The notes beneath the pieces were generated by a model. The model worked only from the letters and a program-made list of their open reading frames with translations. It was not told where the DNA came from and did no database searches. 64,000 nt of DNA from Diphasiastrum complanatum (Eukaryota; Streptophyta; Lycopodiopsida; Lycopodiales; Lycopodiaceae), in assembly GCA_029204225.1 (NCBI GenBank), contig MU831920.1, forward strand, positions 1-64,000. Direction: 5' to 3'. Below are positions 22,722-32,720 of this stretch, piece by piece. Numbering within the stretch: position 1 is the stretch's first letter; each line of letters starts with the position of its first letter. Position numbers and translations under genes: made by a program.

Positions 22722-23820
22722 ACTACAACTAGCAATAGTGGAGCTAAGATGTATGTAACTTTCATTGATGATCTTAGTAGATTTTGTTGGATCTATCTAC
22801 TAAAGAACAAAGATGAAGTGTATGATGTCTTTTTTAAGTTTAAGAATGCAAGGGAGAACCAATTTTCTACAAGGATCAAGTGCTTAAGGAGTGACAATGG
22901 TGGAGAGTACATATCTACCAAGTTTAAGGCTTTTTGTGATGAGCACAGGATCAAGAGGGAGTATATAATACCAAGGACCCCACAGCAAAATGGAGTGGCC
23001 AAGAGGAAGAATAGAAATTTATGTGAAAGTACCAAAGCTATGAGGTTAAGTGCTAACGTTGATAAGCCATTTTGGGATCAAGCTTTGTTGTGTGCTCATT
23101 TCTTGTGCAATAGGTGGCCAAGTGCTATTTTGGATGAAAGGACACTTTTTGAGATGCTAATCAAGAGGAGGCCGAGTGTCAACTTTCTTAGAACTTTTGA
23201 TGAGGTGAATAAAGCCTACAAGGTTTACATTCCTTCTACTAATAAGGTGTTTATTGGTAGAGATGTCATTTTTGATGAGGGGGAACATTCCAAAAGTATT
23301 TTCAAGCATTATTGATGGTGATGTGGATGGATCTAACATTCTTGATGTTTATGTAAAGGATCGTACTTTAGATGGTGATGATGAAGGTCCTTCATCAAGT
23401 CAAAATCCAAGGAGAACATCAAGGGAAAGACATATGCCTTCAAGGCTCACATGTGATGAGAAGGGTAAGCAAGTAGAAGTGACTCATTTTGCTTTTCTCA
23501 CATCTTTTGGTGAATCTTCTTGTGTAGACGATGATATGCAAGTAGATGGATGTTCTCATGATTTTCCAGAAACTAATGGATCTGGAAAAGAGGTCTTAGT
23601 CAATGGCTTTGATGGTCAAGTGGAAGATCAAGAGGTTGATTTCAAAGGGCTTCAACAACATGAAAGGAGAGATGGCAAAGGAGGTGGAGCTTCAACATGT
23701 GTCCTCAAGGAAATGTGTAGCTAATATCTTCACCAAGCATTGGGAAAGGACTTGTTCATGAAACAAAAACTTCACTTGGAGTGTTTTCAAAGTCTATGCC
23801 TAAACTAGTTGATGAGGAAA
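22722..23820 (+). pseudogene. Copia-1 integrase and remnant of the 3' pol end (reverse transcriptase deleted)
   Basis: Once Gypsy-1 is ignored, the copia frame continues from HSDIHG into YVTFIDDLSRFCWIY, LRSDNGGEYIS, TPQQNGVAKRKN and FIGRDVIFDEG, the integrase core and tail. The frame then shifts near 23285, and an acidic linker with QNPRRTSRERHMPSRL is readable. The reverse transcriptase and most of RNase H are absent. Just before the LTR a remnant of the pol end (VELQHVSSRKCVANIFTK) is readable near 23670-23740. The element therefore lost about 2 kb internally. Confidence 0.7.
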
Positions 23821-24240
23821 TGTGAGAAATTTCAGCTAGTTTTGTTATTTTAAATCATATTTGTATATTTGGCAATTAAGGCCAATTTTCATATTAGACT
23901 TGGAGTTTGACTTTTCAAAGTTATATTAGTCCAAAATCATTTGAATAAACACTTTTGGAAAGTGTGGGAAACTATAGAACACTAGTTTTTGATAGATTCA
24001 ATTTGAGTTGTAGAGACATTGACTCTAGTCACAATAATAGTAGGGTTTTTCATTTTGGAGAGAAAACAAAGTTTAAAGTTAGGTTTGGACTTGCTATAAA
24101 AGAATGTTACTCATGGGAAGTGAAGAAATTCTCTCTCTCTTATCTCATTCATGCTTATACATGGTTCTCTTTATGTCATGTGCTGAATGTAATTGGCCCA
24201 TGAGCTTACTAATGAATTACCAAAAAATAGCCATGGAGGT
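23821..24240 (+). repeat. Copia-1 3' LTR (right edge approximate)
   Basis: It begins TGTGAGAAATTTC after GATGAGGAAA and lies where a copia 3' LTR is expected. A diverged match to its first 150 bases lies at 37085-37225. The right edge cannot be fixed, because no second complete copy is in the window. Confidence 0.5.
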
Positions 24241-25121
24241 AAACTAGACTAGAACTAGTCATTAGAATAGTTAATAAAAAGGTGCAAACAACCATTCGTC
24301 CATTTTTCTCCATTTTGGCTGTACTTTTGGCCGAAATTTGTGATTTTATTTCTATAGTATTGTAGATCTCACTCTTAGCTTGAATTTGAGCCAATTTGCA
24401 GTCAATCTGGTTGAAAATTGAAAGAGATATGACCATTCTTGTGAAGGAGGTCTAGAACTCGTTTTTGGTGAAAATTTGGGAGAGAAGCACTTCAACCTTC
24501 CATTTTTGAAGTTTTAATTCTTTGTAGATTTTTTTTTTTCAGGTTTTTCATTTTGAAGTTTTTGCAAAACAAAAAAAATCTCAACCAAAATCTTGTAGAC
24601 ACCATTTTGACCGAAATGTTTTTGGACACCATCTCGACCAAACTTTTGGAGCTCAACGTTCGACCGAATTGTTGGGGCTCAACATTCGATCGAATTTTTG
24701 GGTCAAATCTTGACCGAGTTTTTTGGGTCAAATCTCGACCGAGTTTTTTTTGGGTTAAATCTCGACCGAATTTCTGGGTCAAATCTCAACCAAATTTTTT
24801 GGTCAAATTTCAATCAAATCTCTGGGTCAGATCTCAACCAAGTCAAGGTCCATAAAATCTTGACTGGACCGTAACTTTCGACCGAGCTTCTGTTCCAATT
24901 TTAGACCGAACCACCATCTTCACATAGTCGTAGAGCTTCAAAAAAAAAATCCCCAAAAAACACAACTTATACCAACGGAAAGTTGTTTTGATACTGAGTC
25001 TTCCCCTTGAATCTTCTACTAGCAAAAAAAGATATATTATAAAAAAAAATTAATCAAAAATCAAAAATTTAACAATCTTATAATAAAAAACAAAAATAAT
25101 AAATATATTGAGTTCAATACA
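24240..25121. other. Noncoding, possible 5' leader of the gag element at 25122
   Basis: AT-rich sequence, no gene. It includes the degenerate repeat at 24590-24850 described separately. It ends just before the gag-like ATG. Confidence 0.35.
24590..24850. repeat. Degenerate tandem repeat around TCGACCGAATTTTTGGG
   Basis: About nine imperfect units of 25-31 bases carry TTTTGGGTCAAATCTCGACC or close variants. Read on the minus strand they give reiterated GRDLTQK-like words. No function is evident. Confidence 0.6.
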
Positions 25122-25550
25122 ATGGCACCAAAAAAAACAAGCAATACTAAAGAGATTCCTGCTACGGAAAATCCAGCTTGGACAAAGGAGATATTAACCA
25201 AAGTCTTAACCGCTATACAAGACACCACCGAAGTGAATAAACAAATATGGCGACAGATGTAGGAAAGCTCGGAACGACATTGGGAGAAAATGTTAGAGTT
25301 GATGATGTCATGTTTTGAATCTGTCATGAGCACTACTCTACAAAACCAAAATGTTCATCAAGGTCAGAATCCTTCGTCATTCTTAAATGCTTCAACATCC
25401 GAAATTCCGAGTCAAGGTATTTATGAGCATCAGGAGACATTGCGAAACAAGGGAAAGCAACAAGTATGTGATAATCAACTTATTTGGTTGCAACCAACTG
25501 CTCCAACATCAAATGATTTTTCACTTCAAACTTCTGGACTTCTTCCTACT
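25122..25550 (+). pseudogene. Retroelement gag N-terminus (host of Gypsy-2 and Copia-3), part 1
   Basis: The frame starts MAPKKTSNTKEIP, followed by WTKEILTKVLTAIQDTTEV. A TAG at about 25259 (probably from CAG) is followed by an open frame to the Gypsy-2 insertion at 25551. It resumes at 31800 and again at 36047, so the three parts form one interrupted gag gene. Confidence 0.55.
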
Positions 25551-25908
25551 TGTTATGAGCTCGTAACCAGTGCCGAACCCTAGAGAACACAGATAGGTCA
25601 GATACCATAGTCAGGGTCGTGTCCAGCGTACATGACCAACAGGGCAAGACAGTGTGAGTAGTGTGTCCCAGCACGGTCCATAGCTATGGCGGGCCTAACA
25701 CAGCCTAGGGACCCTGTCAGCAGGATAGGGCCCCCAGTTGGATCCCGACGTGCAGTCGGCCACGTCAGTGCCACGTGGCCGACACTTGGCAGTAGCATGC
25801 TACCAGTCCTCACACTGGGCTAGGAGGGGCTTACTCTATATCAGGGAGTAGGCAAGGTTGGGTGGATCAGTTAGTGTTTGCCCTACTGTGGTGTTAGGAT
25901 CTATTACA
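25551..25908 (+). repeat. Gypsy-2 left LTR
   Basis: It begins TGTTATGAGCTCG and ends CTATTACA, with the primer-binding site two bases beyond. It is high in GC compared with its surroundings and contains GCCACGTCAGTGCCACGTGG near its middle. Confidence 0.95.
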
Positions 25909-26871
25909 CTGGTATCAGAGCCATCTCCATCCTAGGGAGCTAAGTAGCAGCAGGGAGAAGGTGCTCAGAATGGAAAATAGGAGAGACAGATCCAGCGCTG
26001 GAGGAGTAGCTTACTACTGTGAAAGTCTCCATTAAATCATCTTCCTTTTAGTGGGAGTATGAGCTAGATTTCTGAAACAGATCCATCGTTGTAGAAAACA
26101 GCTAGTTATCCTTCGTTTTCAGAGGGTAATTCTCAGATTTTAGAGAAAATAGAAATCAGAAGTCTGGGCCAGAATCAGCACTGTCAGAAGAGTGCTTAAA
26201 TCTCGATTTTCAAGTGCCAAACTGAAACTGTTGAGCGGGTTTTGGACAGAGGAAGGTAGGCAGGGTCTGAGAAGACCATCGCGAGCTGATTGTAGACTTC
26301 ATCCTTCAAATTGAAGCTCAGACATCTGAAGTTGGACACCTACCAAAGCCCTCAGATCAGCGACCTACTATCTGAAGCTAAATCAGAGAAGCAAGTGGAC
26401 TTTGAGCCTTAAATCAGAAGTTTTTGGAGCCATCAAATAGCTGTCCAGTCAGCGAGGGTAGAGGAGTACCAAAGTATTTGCATTTTTGGGGCTTCAAACC
26501 AAAGTTTTCTAAGAAATTGGACCTCAGCCAGACAGCGAGTACAGTGTTCTGAAATTTTTAGAATTCAGAAGTGAATCTTGGCTTCAAATCTGATTTCTAG
26601 AAACCATTTCAGAAGCAATCAGTTCAGCAAGCTACTATACTCAAGGAACCGGAAATTTGGATGCCATTTTGAAGCTTCAAGCTGGGATTTTCCGGGACAG
26701 CAGGTCTGAAATCGTGGGTAAAAGAGCTGAGAGGGTTCTTCTTCGTGATTTCTTTGGAAGTACAGTCCTCAGAAACAGCTAAGTCATCTTTCCTTTACCT
26801 TGTACAGTTGTAAATTAGTCTTTTGACTTTTTTTCATCAGAAGTTCAGGTAGCTCTCTTCCAGTTCCGAAG

Positions 26872-27583
26872 ATGACCAGTCCTCAGGGACCTGATCAACC
26901 CCCGGAGAGAGGCTTCGACGAACTTGAAACAGAAGCCTTGGCTTATAGAAAAGGGAAGGAACCCATGGAAGTAGAAGAACAGGAACAGTTCGTCGAAGAA
27001 CTCGATGAACTGGTTACCAAGGAGCAGTTCCTCCAATTGGTAACAGAAGTGGATGAACTGAAGTTGGCATTAGCCAATTTCAAGTCCAGTGTGGACGACT
27101 CGTTCGCTGAACTCAAAAACTTGATTTTGAGTCCCGCGAAAGGAAGCCTTCCCTCCACTTCTCAGTTATCCCCTTCTCCACTTCCATCAGTTTCGGGTGA
27201 GACTTTACGGTCTCACCCCAGTGTTTTTTAAGATTTAAAGCCTCCTACTTTTAATGGGGAAGAGAAGGATAGAAATGCAGATATTCTACAAACCTTCCTC
27301 AGCAAATGGAAGAACATTCATGCTCTTAAACAGACCCCTGACCATTTGCAAGCAATTGAGGCCAGTCTTTCTTTAGGGCCTATGGCCTATAAGTGGTGGT
27401 TAAATCTCCAGGAGACTGGGCAGACTCCCCGGTCATGGAAAGCTTTTGAAGAAGCTTTCCTAAGAGAATTTCTACCAGAAAATGAACTGGATAGAGCCTG
27501 GGAAGCCTGGGAAAGAACAGTAATGGATAAATCCCTCATCCAATATATCTCGCAGTATCGAGAAGCAATTTTAAAAGATTAAA
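26872..27583 (+). pseudogene. Gypsy-2 gag capsid region
   Basis: The start ATG gives MTSPQGPDQPPERGF. An acidic coiled-coil-like part (EELDELVTKEQFLQLV, ELKLALANFKSSV) is followed by a TAA after HPSVF. The capsid then reads KPPTFNGEEKDRNAD, AYKWWLNLQETGQ, WKAFEEAFLREFLP and MDKSLIQYISQYREAIL. A stop and a shift near 27580 separate this from the pol frame starting at 27587. The gene lies about 960 bases downstream of the left LTR. Confidence 0.8.
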
Positions 27584-27586
27584 AAT

Positions 27587-30055
27587 ATGGATGACTATCA
27601 GAAAATCAGGGGATTTGTCCGTGGCCTCAAAGATGAATATAAAGTAGAGGTCCAGAGAAACTCGCCTACTACCCTTGAGCAAGCTCTCAGATATGCTCAA
27701 ATCTATGATGATTCAGTGGGTAGGAAGAGGGCGAGACAGCAACCACTTTCTGAGCAGCCTCCTCAGAAAGACTTTCAATTTAAAAAGAAATTTTTAAAAA
27801 GAAAGAAAGAAGACAAATTTAAAAGTGAAGCTCCTCAGAAACGCCCTTCACTCATACAGCCCTTAAAACCAGATGATTTTGAGAAAGCCAAACAAGAACG
27901 TTTGTGCTTTGTGTGTATGGGCAAGGGACACACAGTCAGACAGTGTCCCAAGGGGCCTTTCACTAAAAAAGATAAAAAACAAGTTCATCTTGTTCAGACT
28001 GTATGTTTCCCCAGTGACTCGGCAGCTTCCGAGATCAAAGTGTATCATGAAGATCATGAACACTGTTTCCAGCTGACCTCTGCAATGCTAGCAAGACCCT
28101 TCAGCTTTGGGCCGCATGACCTAGTACGTATGCATGGGAAAGTTGGTAACCAGTCAGTAAGAGTCATGGTTGATGATGGGGCAACCCATAATTTCATCAA
28201 CCACACCATGGTTAAAAAGCTTAAACTACCAGAAGTACCTAGTCAGCATAGGTACATAGTTTCATTAGCTAAGGGTGAAGATAAAAAAATATGGGAAACT
28301 ATGGTAAGTAAGTTAAATCTTGGTATTCAGGGGTACCAAGATGAAATAAACTTTCAGATAATGCACCTGGATCGAACAGACATTGTTCTCGGGAGAGATT
28401 GGCTCTACAGTTTAGGACCTTCCCTCCACAGAAACTATCAGGAGAACACCCTCAGCTTTCAGCATAAAGGCCGAGAGATCCAGTTGCATGGGGAGCATAG
28501 CAGAGAGGTAGATCATGTAATAAACCTAGTACCAGGTACAGCACTTGTTTCTAAACCTCCATATCGGGTCAGCCGAACAGAGGATGAAGAAATAACTAGG
28601 CAGTTAACAGACTATCTTGGGAAAGGCCAAATTCAGACCAGTAGTTCACCATGGGCCTCACCAGTCCTATTGGTGAAAAAGAAGGAGGGGTCTATGCGTC
28701 TTTGCGTAGATTACAGAGCCCTCAATAAAGTCACAATTAAGAATAAATACCCTATGCCTCGGGCAGACGAGTTGTTTGATCAACTCGACGGGGCTAAGTT
28801 TTTCAGCAAAATAGACCTCAGATCGGGATATCATCAAGTCCGTATAAAATCAGAAGATGTCTCAAAAACAGCTTTTAGGACTCGTCACGGTCATTACGAG
28901 TTTAAGGTAATGCCATTTGGGCTCACAAATGCTCCAGCTACCTTTATGACCTTGATGAATAGTGTCCTCAGACCATACTTGGGTAAGTTTGTAGTCGTAT
29001 TTTTAGATGACATCCTCGTCTATAGCAAAACGAGGAAAGAGCATCTAAAACATCTCAGAAAGGTGTTTCGACTGCTCAGAAAGCATAAGCTTTATGCTAA
29101 ACAATCCAAGTGCGATTTCTTCGTTGAAGAAGTAGCATATTTGGGTCACATTATCTCTTCAGATGGGATTAAGATGGACCCAAATAAGGTTAAAGCCATA
29201 CTCAGTTGGCTGAGACCTCAAAATATTTTGGAACTTCAGATCTTTCTTGGTTTGGCGGGATATTACAGACAATTTGTCAAGGAATGTGCTCAGATAGCAG
29301 TTCCTATGACAAATCTTCTTAAGGGGAAGGGAAAGGAGTTCATTTGGGAGTCCGCACAACAGGAGAGCTTTGATGCTCTCAAAATAGCCTTAGCTACAAC
29401 ACCAGTTTTAAAAGTCGTCGACCCCAATCAGCCATTTGTGGTCGAAACAGATGCTAGCGACTTTGTAGTAGGTGCTGTGCTAACTCAGGGTGGACGACCA
29501 GTGGCGTTCGAGAGTAAAAAACTCGAGCCAGCTCAGACTAGGTACAGTGCCTATGAAAAGGAACTCTTTTCTATAGTCCATGCCCTTAAGACTTGGAGGC
29601 ATTATTTGTATGGTGCCAACTTTGAGGTCCTGACAGACCATGAGAGTCTCAGATACCTTTGCAATCAACCTGAGCTTAGAGGTCGGAAAGCTCGTTGGGC
29701 AGAGTTGATGCAAGAGTTTGACATGTCTATCAGATATAGGCGTGAAAAATTCAATACAGTAGCAGATGCCCTTAGCAGAATGCCTATGATAAACGAGCTG
29801 AGTTTTACTCAGATTCGTAATGAGTTACTCGAGTCCTTGAGAGGGAAATGCCAGCATGATGCATTCTTCTCTATTATCTGGAACTCAGTCCAGAATAGAC
29901 AGTTACAGACTCCAGAACCAGTTCTCGGGGCTGGTGCCAGTTCATCCAAGAATACAGCAGCTTCCGTTGAGGATGATGATGAGTCCGAGTATACGTCGTC
30001 AGATGACGTTGAGGATTCTGATCCTGTATTACCCAAGCAAACCCCTAGTGGTTGA
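27587..30055 (+). CDS. Gypsy-2 gag-end/pol: zinc knuckle, protease, reverse transcriptase, RNase H
   Basis: An 822-residue open frame. Its front is the capsid end ([15 protein letters not shown]). A zinc knuckle [14 protein letters not shown] lies near residue 106. The aspartic protease has [11 protein letters not shown] near 195. Reverse transcriptase carries [31 protein letters not shown] and the FLDD box in [12 protein letters not shown]. RNase H has [13 protein letters not shown] and TDHESLRYL. An acidic tail ends at TPSG, where the frame shifts into integrase. The order pro-RT-RH defines Ty3/gypsy. It makes cDNA from the element RNA inside virus-like particles. Confidence 0.9.
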   Translation: MDDYQKIRGFVRGLKDEYKVEVQRNSPTTLEQALRYAQIYDDSVGRKRARQQPLSEQPPQKDFQFKKKFLKRKKEDKFKSEAPQKRPSLIQPLKPDDFEKAKQERLCFVCMGKGHTVRQCPKGPFTKKDKKQVHLVQTVCFPSDSAASEIKVYHEDHEHCFQLTSAMLARPFSFGPHDLVRMHGKVGNQSVRVMVDDGATHNFINHTMVKKLKLPEVPSQHRYIVSLAKGEDKKIWETMVSKLNLGIQGYQDEINFQIMHLDRTDIVLGRDWLYSLGPSLHRNYQENTLSFQHKGREIQLHGEHSREVDHVINLVPGTALVSKPPYRVSRTEDEEITRQLTDYLGKGQIQTSSSPWASPVLLVKKKEGSMRLCVDYRALNKVTIKNKYPMPRADELFDQLDGAKFFSKIDLRSGYHQVRIKSEDVSKTAFRTRHGHYEFKVMPFGLTNAPATFMTLMNSVLRPYLGKFVVVFLDDILVYSKTRKEHLKHLRKVFRLLRKHKLYAKQSKCDFFVEEVAYLGHIISSDGIKMDPNKVKAILSWLRPQNILELQIFLGLAGYYRQFVKECAQIAVPMTNLLKGKGKEFIWESAQQESFDALKIALATTPVLKVVDPNQPFVVETDASDFVVGAVLTQGGRPVAFESKKLEPAQTRYSAYEKELFSIVHALKTWRHYLYGANFEVLTDHESLRYLCNQPELRGRKARWAELMQEFDMSIRYRREKFNTVADALSRMPMINELSFTQIRNELLESLRGKCQHDAFFSIIWNSVQNRQLQTPEPVLGAGASSSKNTAASVEDDDESEYTSSDDVEDSDPVLPKQTPSG

Positions 30056-31425
30056 GGGTCAGTTGACTCAAGGATTCAAATGGAAACAGTATTCCATTCA
30101 GGATGAGTACTTGCTCTATAGAGATAGAGTATGTGTCCACAATTCAGAGGATTATAGGCAGCAGGTCCTATATGAATGTCATGACAATCCTAGCGCGGGA
30201 CACCCAGGCATACAGAAGACCTATGAGCTTCTTCGTAGGCAATTTTTTTGGCCCAGTATGAAAAAGGACGTCCACCAGTATGTAAACAGTTGCCAAAAAT
30301 GTCAAGTAAATAAAGCAGAGCGTTTAAAGGCAGGAGGGTTGTTGCATCCCTTAGAAATACCAGCTGGTAAATGGGAGAGTATCTCCATGGATTTTATAGT
30401 AGGCCTGCCTAAAACCCAAAAGGGTGATGATGCTATATGGGTCACAGTTGACCGTCTGACCAAAATGGCTCATTTTATTCCGACCAAAACAACCGTGAGA
30501 GCTCCAAAGTTAGCGAGGTTGTTTGTAGACGGGCTATTTAAATTGTACGGTCTACCTTCCGGCATAGTCAGCGACCGGGACAGTAAGTTTACTGGAAATT
30601 TTTGGAGGGCAATATTCCATCATCTCCATACTAAACTTAATATGAGTACCACTGACCATCCACAGACGGAAGGTCAAACAGAAAGGGTAAATCAAGTGCT
30701 GGAGGATATGCTTCGTGCATACGTCAGCAAGAAGCAGACTAATTGGGAGGAGTATCTCTCGATATTAGAGTTTGCTTACAACAGTACCAAACATTCAGCT
30801 ACGGGATACAGCCCATTTATGCTGATGTACGGTTTTCAGCCACGCTCACCCACAGCTGTAGGGTTTAAACAAGAAAACGTTGAAGCAGCCAGAAACTTTT
30901 TAGAAGACCTAAACCAGATGATAGAACATGCTAAGTGTAGCATTAGACAATCCCAGGATCGAGCCAGGCATTATGCAGATCCACACAGATGGGATGTGCA
31001 GTTCTCCACTGGTGAGAAAGTCCTCTAAAACCCTCAAATCAGGAGTGTGTGCTAAGTTGTCTCCAAGGTATTGTGGTCCCTTTACCATCAGTAGGAGACT
31101 AGGCGAGGTCACCTATGAACTAGAACTCCCACACAGTAGTAAGGTTTTTCCAGTCTTTCATGTAAGTCAGTTACGAAAAGCCTTAACCGGATCAGATAAT
31201 CTGGTAGGGGACAGTGTTCTAGTTCTCCCATTGGATCCTCAACAACCTCCACATGAACCAGAGGAGATTCTTGATAGTAGAGAGACGCAGACTCGTCATA
31301 CTCTATACCGAGAATATCTGGTTAAGTGGAATGATCAGCCTGTTGAGAATGCCACTTGGGAAAGAGGCAGCGTCCTTCGCAAGATTTTTCCAGACTTTGT
31401 CTTAGAGGACCAAGACGGTTCTTAA
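30056..31425 (+). CDS. Gypsy-2 integrase and chromodomain (one frameshift)
   Basis: A zinc-binding part of HHCC type opens the domain (CHDNPSAGHPGIQKTY, then CQKCQ). The catalytic core follows with MDFIVGLPK, VSDRDSKFTGNF and DHPQTEGQTERVN, holding the Asp-Asp-Glu residues. A stop at 31028 and a shift to another frame break the chain before LSPRYCGPFTISRRLG. The C-terminal chromodomain reads PEEILDSRET, YREYLVKWND and ATWERGSVLRKIFPDF. Chromodomains of this kind direct chromovirus insertion to marked chromatin. The gene ends 11 bases before the LTR. Confidence 0.85.
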
Positions 31426-31436
31426 GGGGGAGGGAG

Positions 31437-31794
31437 TGTTACGAGCTCGTAACCAGTGCCGAACCCTAGAGAACACAGATAGGTCAGATACCACAGTCAG
31501 GGTCGTGTCCAGCGTACATGACCAACAGGGCAAGATAGTGTGAGTAGTGTGCCCCAGCACGGTCCATAGCTATGGCGGGCCTAACACAGCCTAGGGACCC
31601 TGTCAGCAGGATAGGGCCCCCAATTGGGTCCCGACGTGCAGTCGGCCACGTCAGTGCCACGTGGCCGACACTTGGCAGTAGCATGCTACCAATCCTCACA
31701 CTGGGCTAGGAGGGGCTTACTCTATATCAGGGAGTAGGCAAGGTTGGGTGGATCAGTTAGTGTTTGCCCTACTGTGGTGTTAGGATCTATTACA
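31437..31794 (+). repeat. Gypsy-2 right LTR
   Basis: Same length as the left LTR, beginning TGTTACGAGCTCG and ending CTATTACA, then the target duplication ctact. Confidence 0.95.
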
Positions 31795-31799
31795 CTACT

Positions 31800-31952
31800 G
31801 CTCAAGATCCACAACAATGGATACCACAAGAGCTCGAGTCATACAACAAATTGCCATCTCATTATCGGAATGTTGTAAATTTTAATACTCATATGAGTAT
31901 TAAGGATTGTGCTCAAAAGAATCAAGGGTTTAAGGGGGATGGTAATGATTTT
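31800..31952 (+). pseudogene. Interrupted gag gene, part 2
   Basis: It continues part 1 directly after the Gypsy-2 target duplication: TAQDPQQWIPQELESYNKL, HYRNVVNFNTHMS and GFKGDGNDF. At 31953 Copia-3 is inserted, and the frame picks up at 36047 as KDKIFMPNFSGN. Confidence 0.6.
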
Positions 31953-32662
31953 TGTGAAGTTTTTAGCACGTGTGAACTTCACCACACACCCTATAGGATC
32001 TTACTGAGGTGTTGTGATTGCATAAGATTGATCAAAGAACAGTATGCTTGAAAAATCTAAGGCAAGAGTACAATGGCATACATCTGATGAAAAAATATAA
32101 CTCTTCACTATGAGAAATAAGTGTTTAGTATGGGAAAAAGAGGCTGCTCTCAAGTAGAGAGAGAAAATCAAGCATAGAAAACTCGGGTAGAGAGAGAATG
32201 AGTCCAAAACACCAAAATCTCAATATTCACAATATGGCAGAACATGCCCAACTTTCCCTACATGAGAGAGACTCGAATTCCTACAGTGGAGTTGCATGGA
32301 AAGTCCACTTAACTGAACTAATTCACCTACCAGAGATCCACATGTGTAACTGCATGCATGGATGTTGCATGTACTGCATGTCAACTCATAAAACTGCCTC
32401 GACATGTGTAGATCACAGAAACTAATTTGCATGTTGCATGCACTGATTGCATGTGGCTTGCATGCATATAGTATGACTTTGCATGTTATCTAAACTACTG
32501 CATGTCATCAAAATTGACCTCTCTAACCCAAATCCGAGCTACACTAGAAGAATATGTGCTCAATTCACACTCCTTTTATGTACAACATGAAATTTAGTGG
32601 AAATCACCATGGACGAGGCCCCAAACTCAAGATAGGAAGATAATATTCTAATAATCTTCACA
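31953..32662 (-). repeat. Copia-3 3' LTR
   Basis: Read on the minus strand it begins TGTGAAGATTATT after the purine tract and ends next to the target duplication at 31953. It contains many GCATG and CACATG words near 32340-32470. Confidence 0.8.
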
Positions 32663-32720
32663 CTCCTCCTTAAAATTTATGTTCCTATCAACATAATTAG
32701 GCCAAGGTTTGACCTTATCT

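Larger units (their letters stand above)
25551..31794 (+). mobile_element. Gypsy-2: recent chromovirus, complete with both LTRs
   Basis: Two 358-base LTRs (25551-25908, 31437-31794) differ at about seven positions, all transitions. An exact 5-base target duplication ctact flanks the element (25546-25550, 31795-31799). The primer-binding site TGGTATCAGAGC at 25910 matches the methionine initiator tRNA type. The purine tract AAGGGGGAGGGAG ends at 31436. The coding order is gag, protease, reverse transcriptase, RNase H, integrase, chromodomain, which makes it a chromovirus. A few stops and shifts mean it is probably no longer autonomous. Confidence 0.95.
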
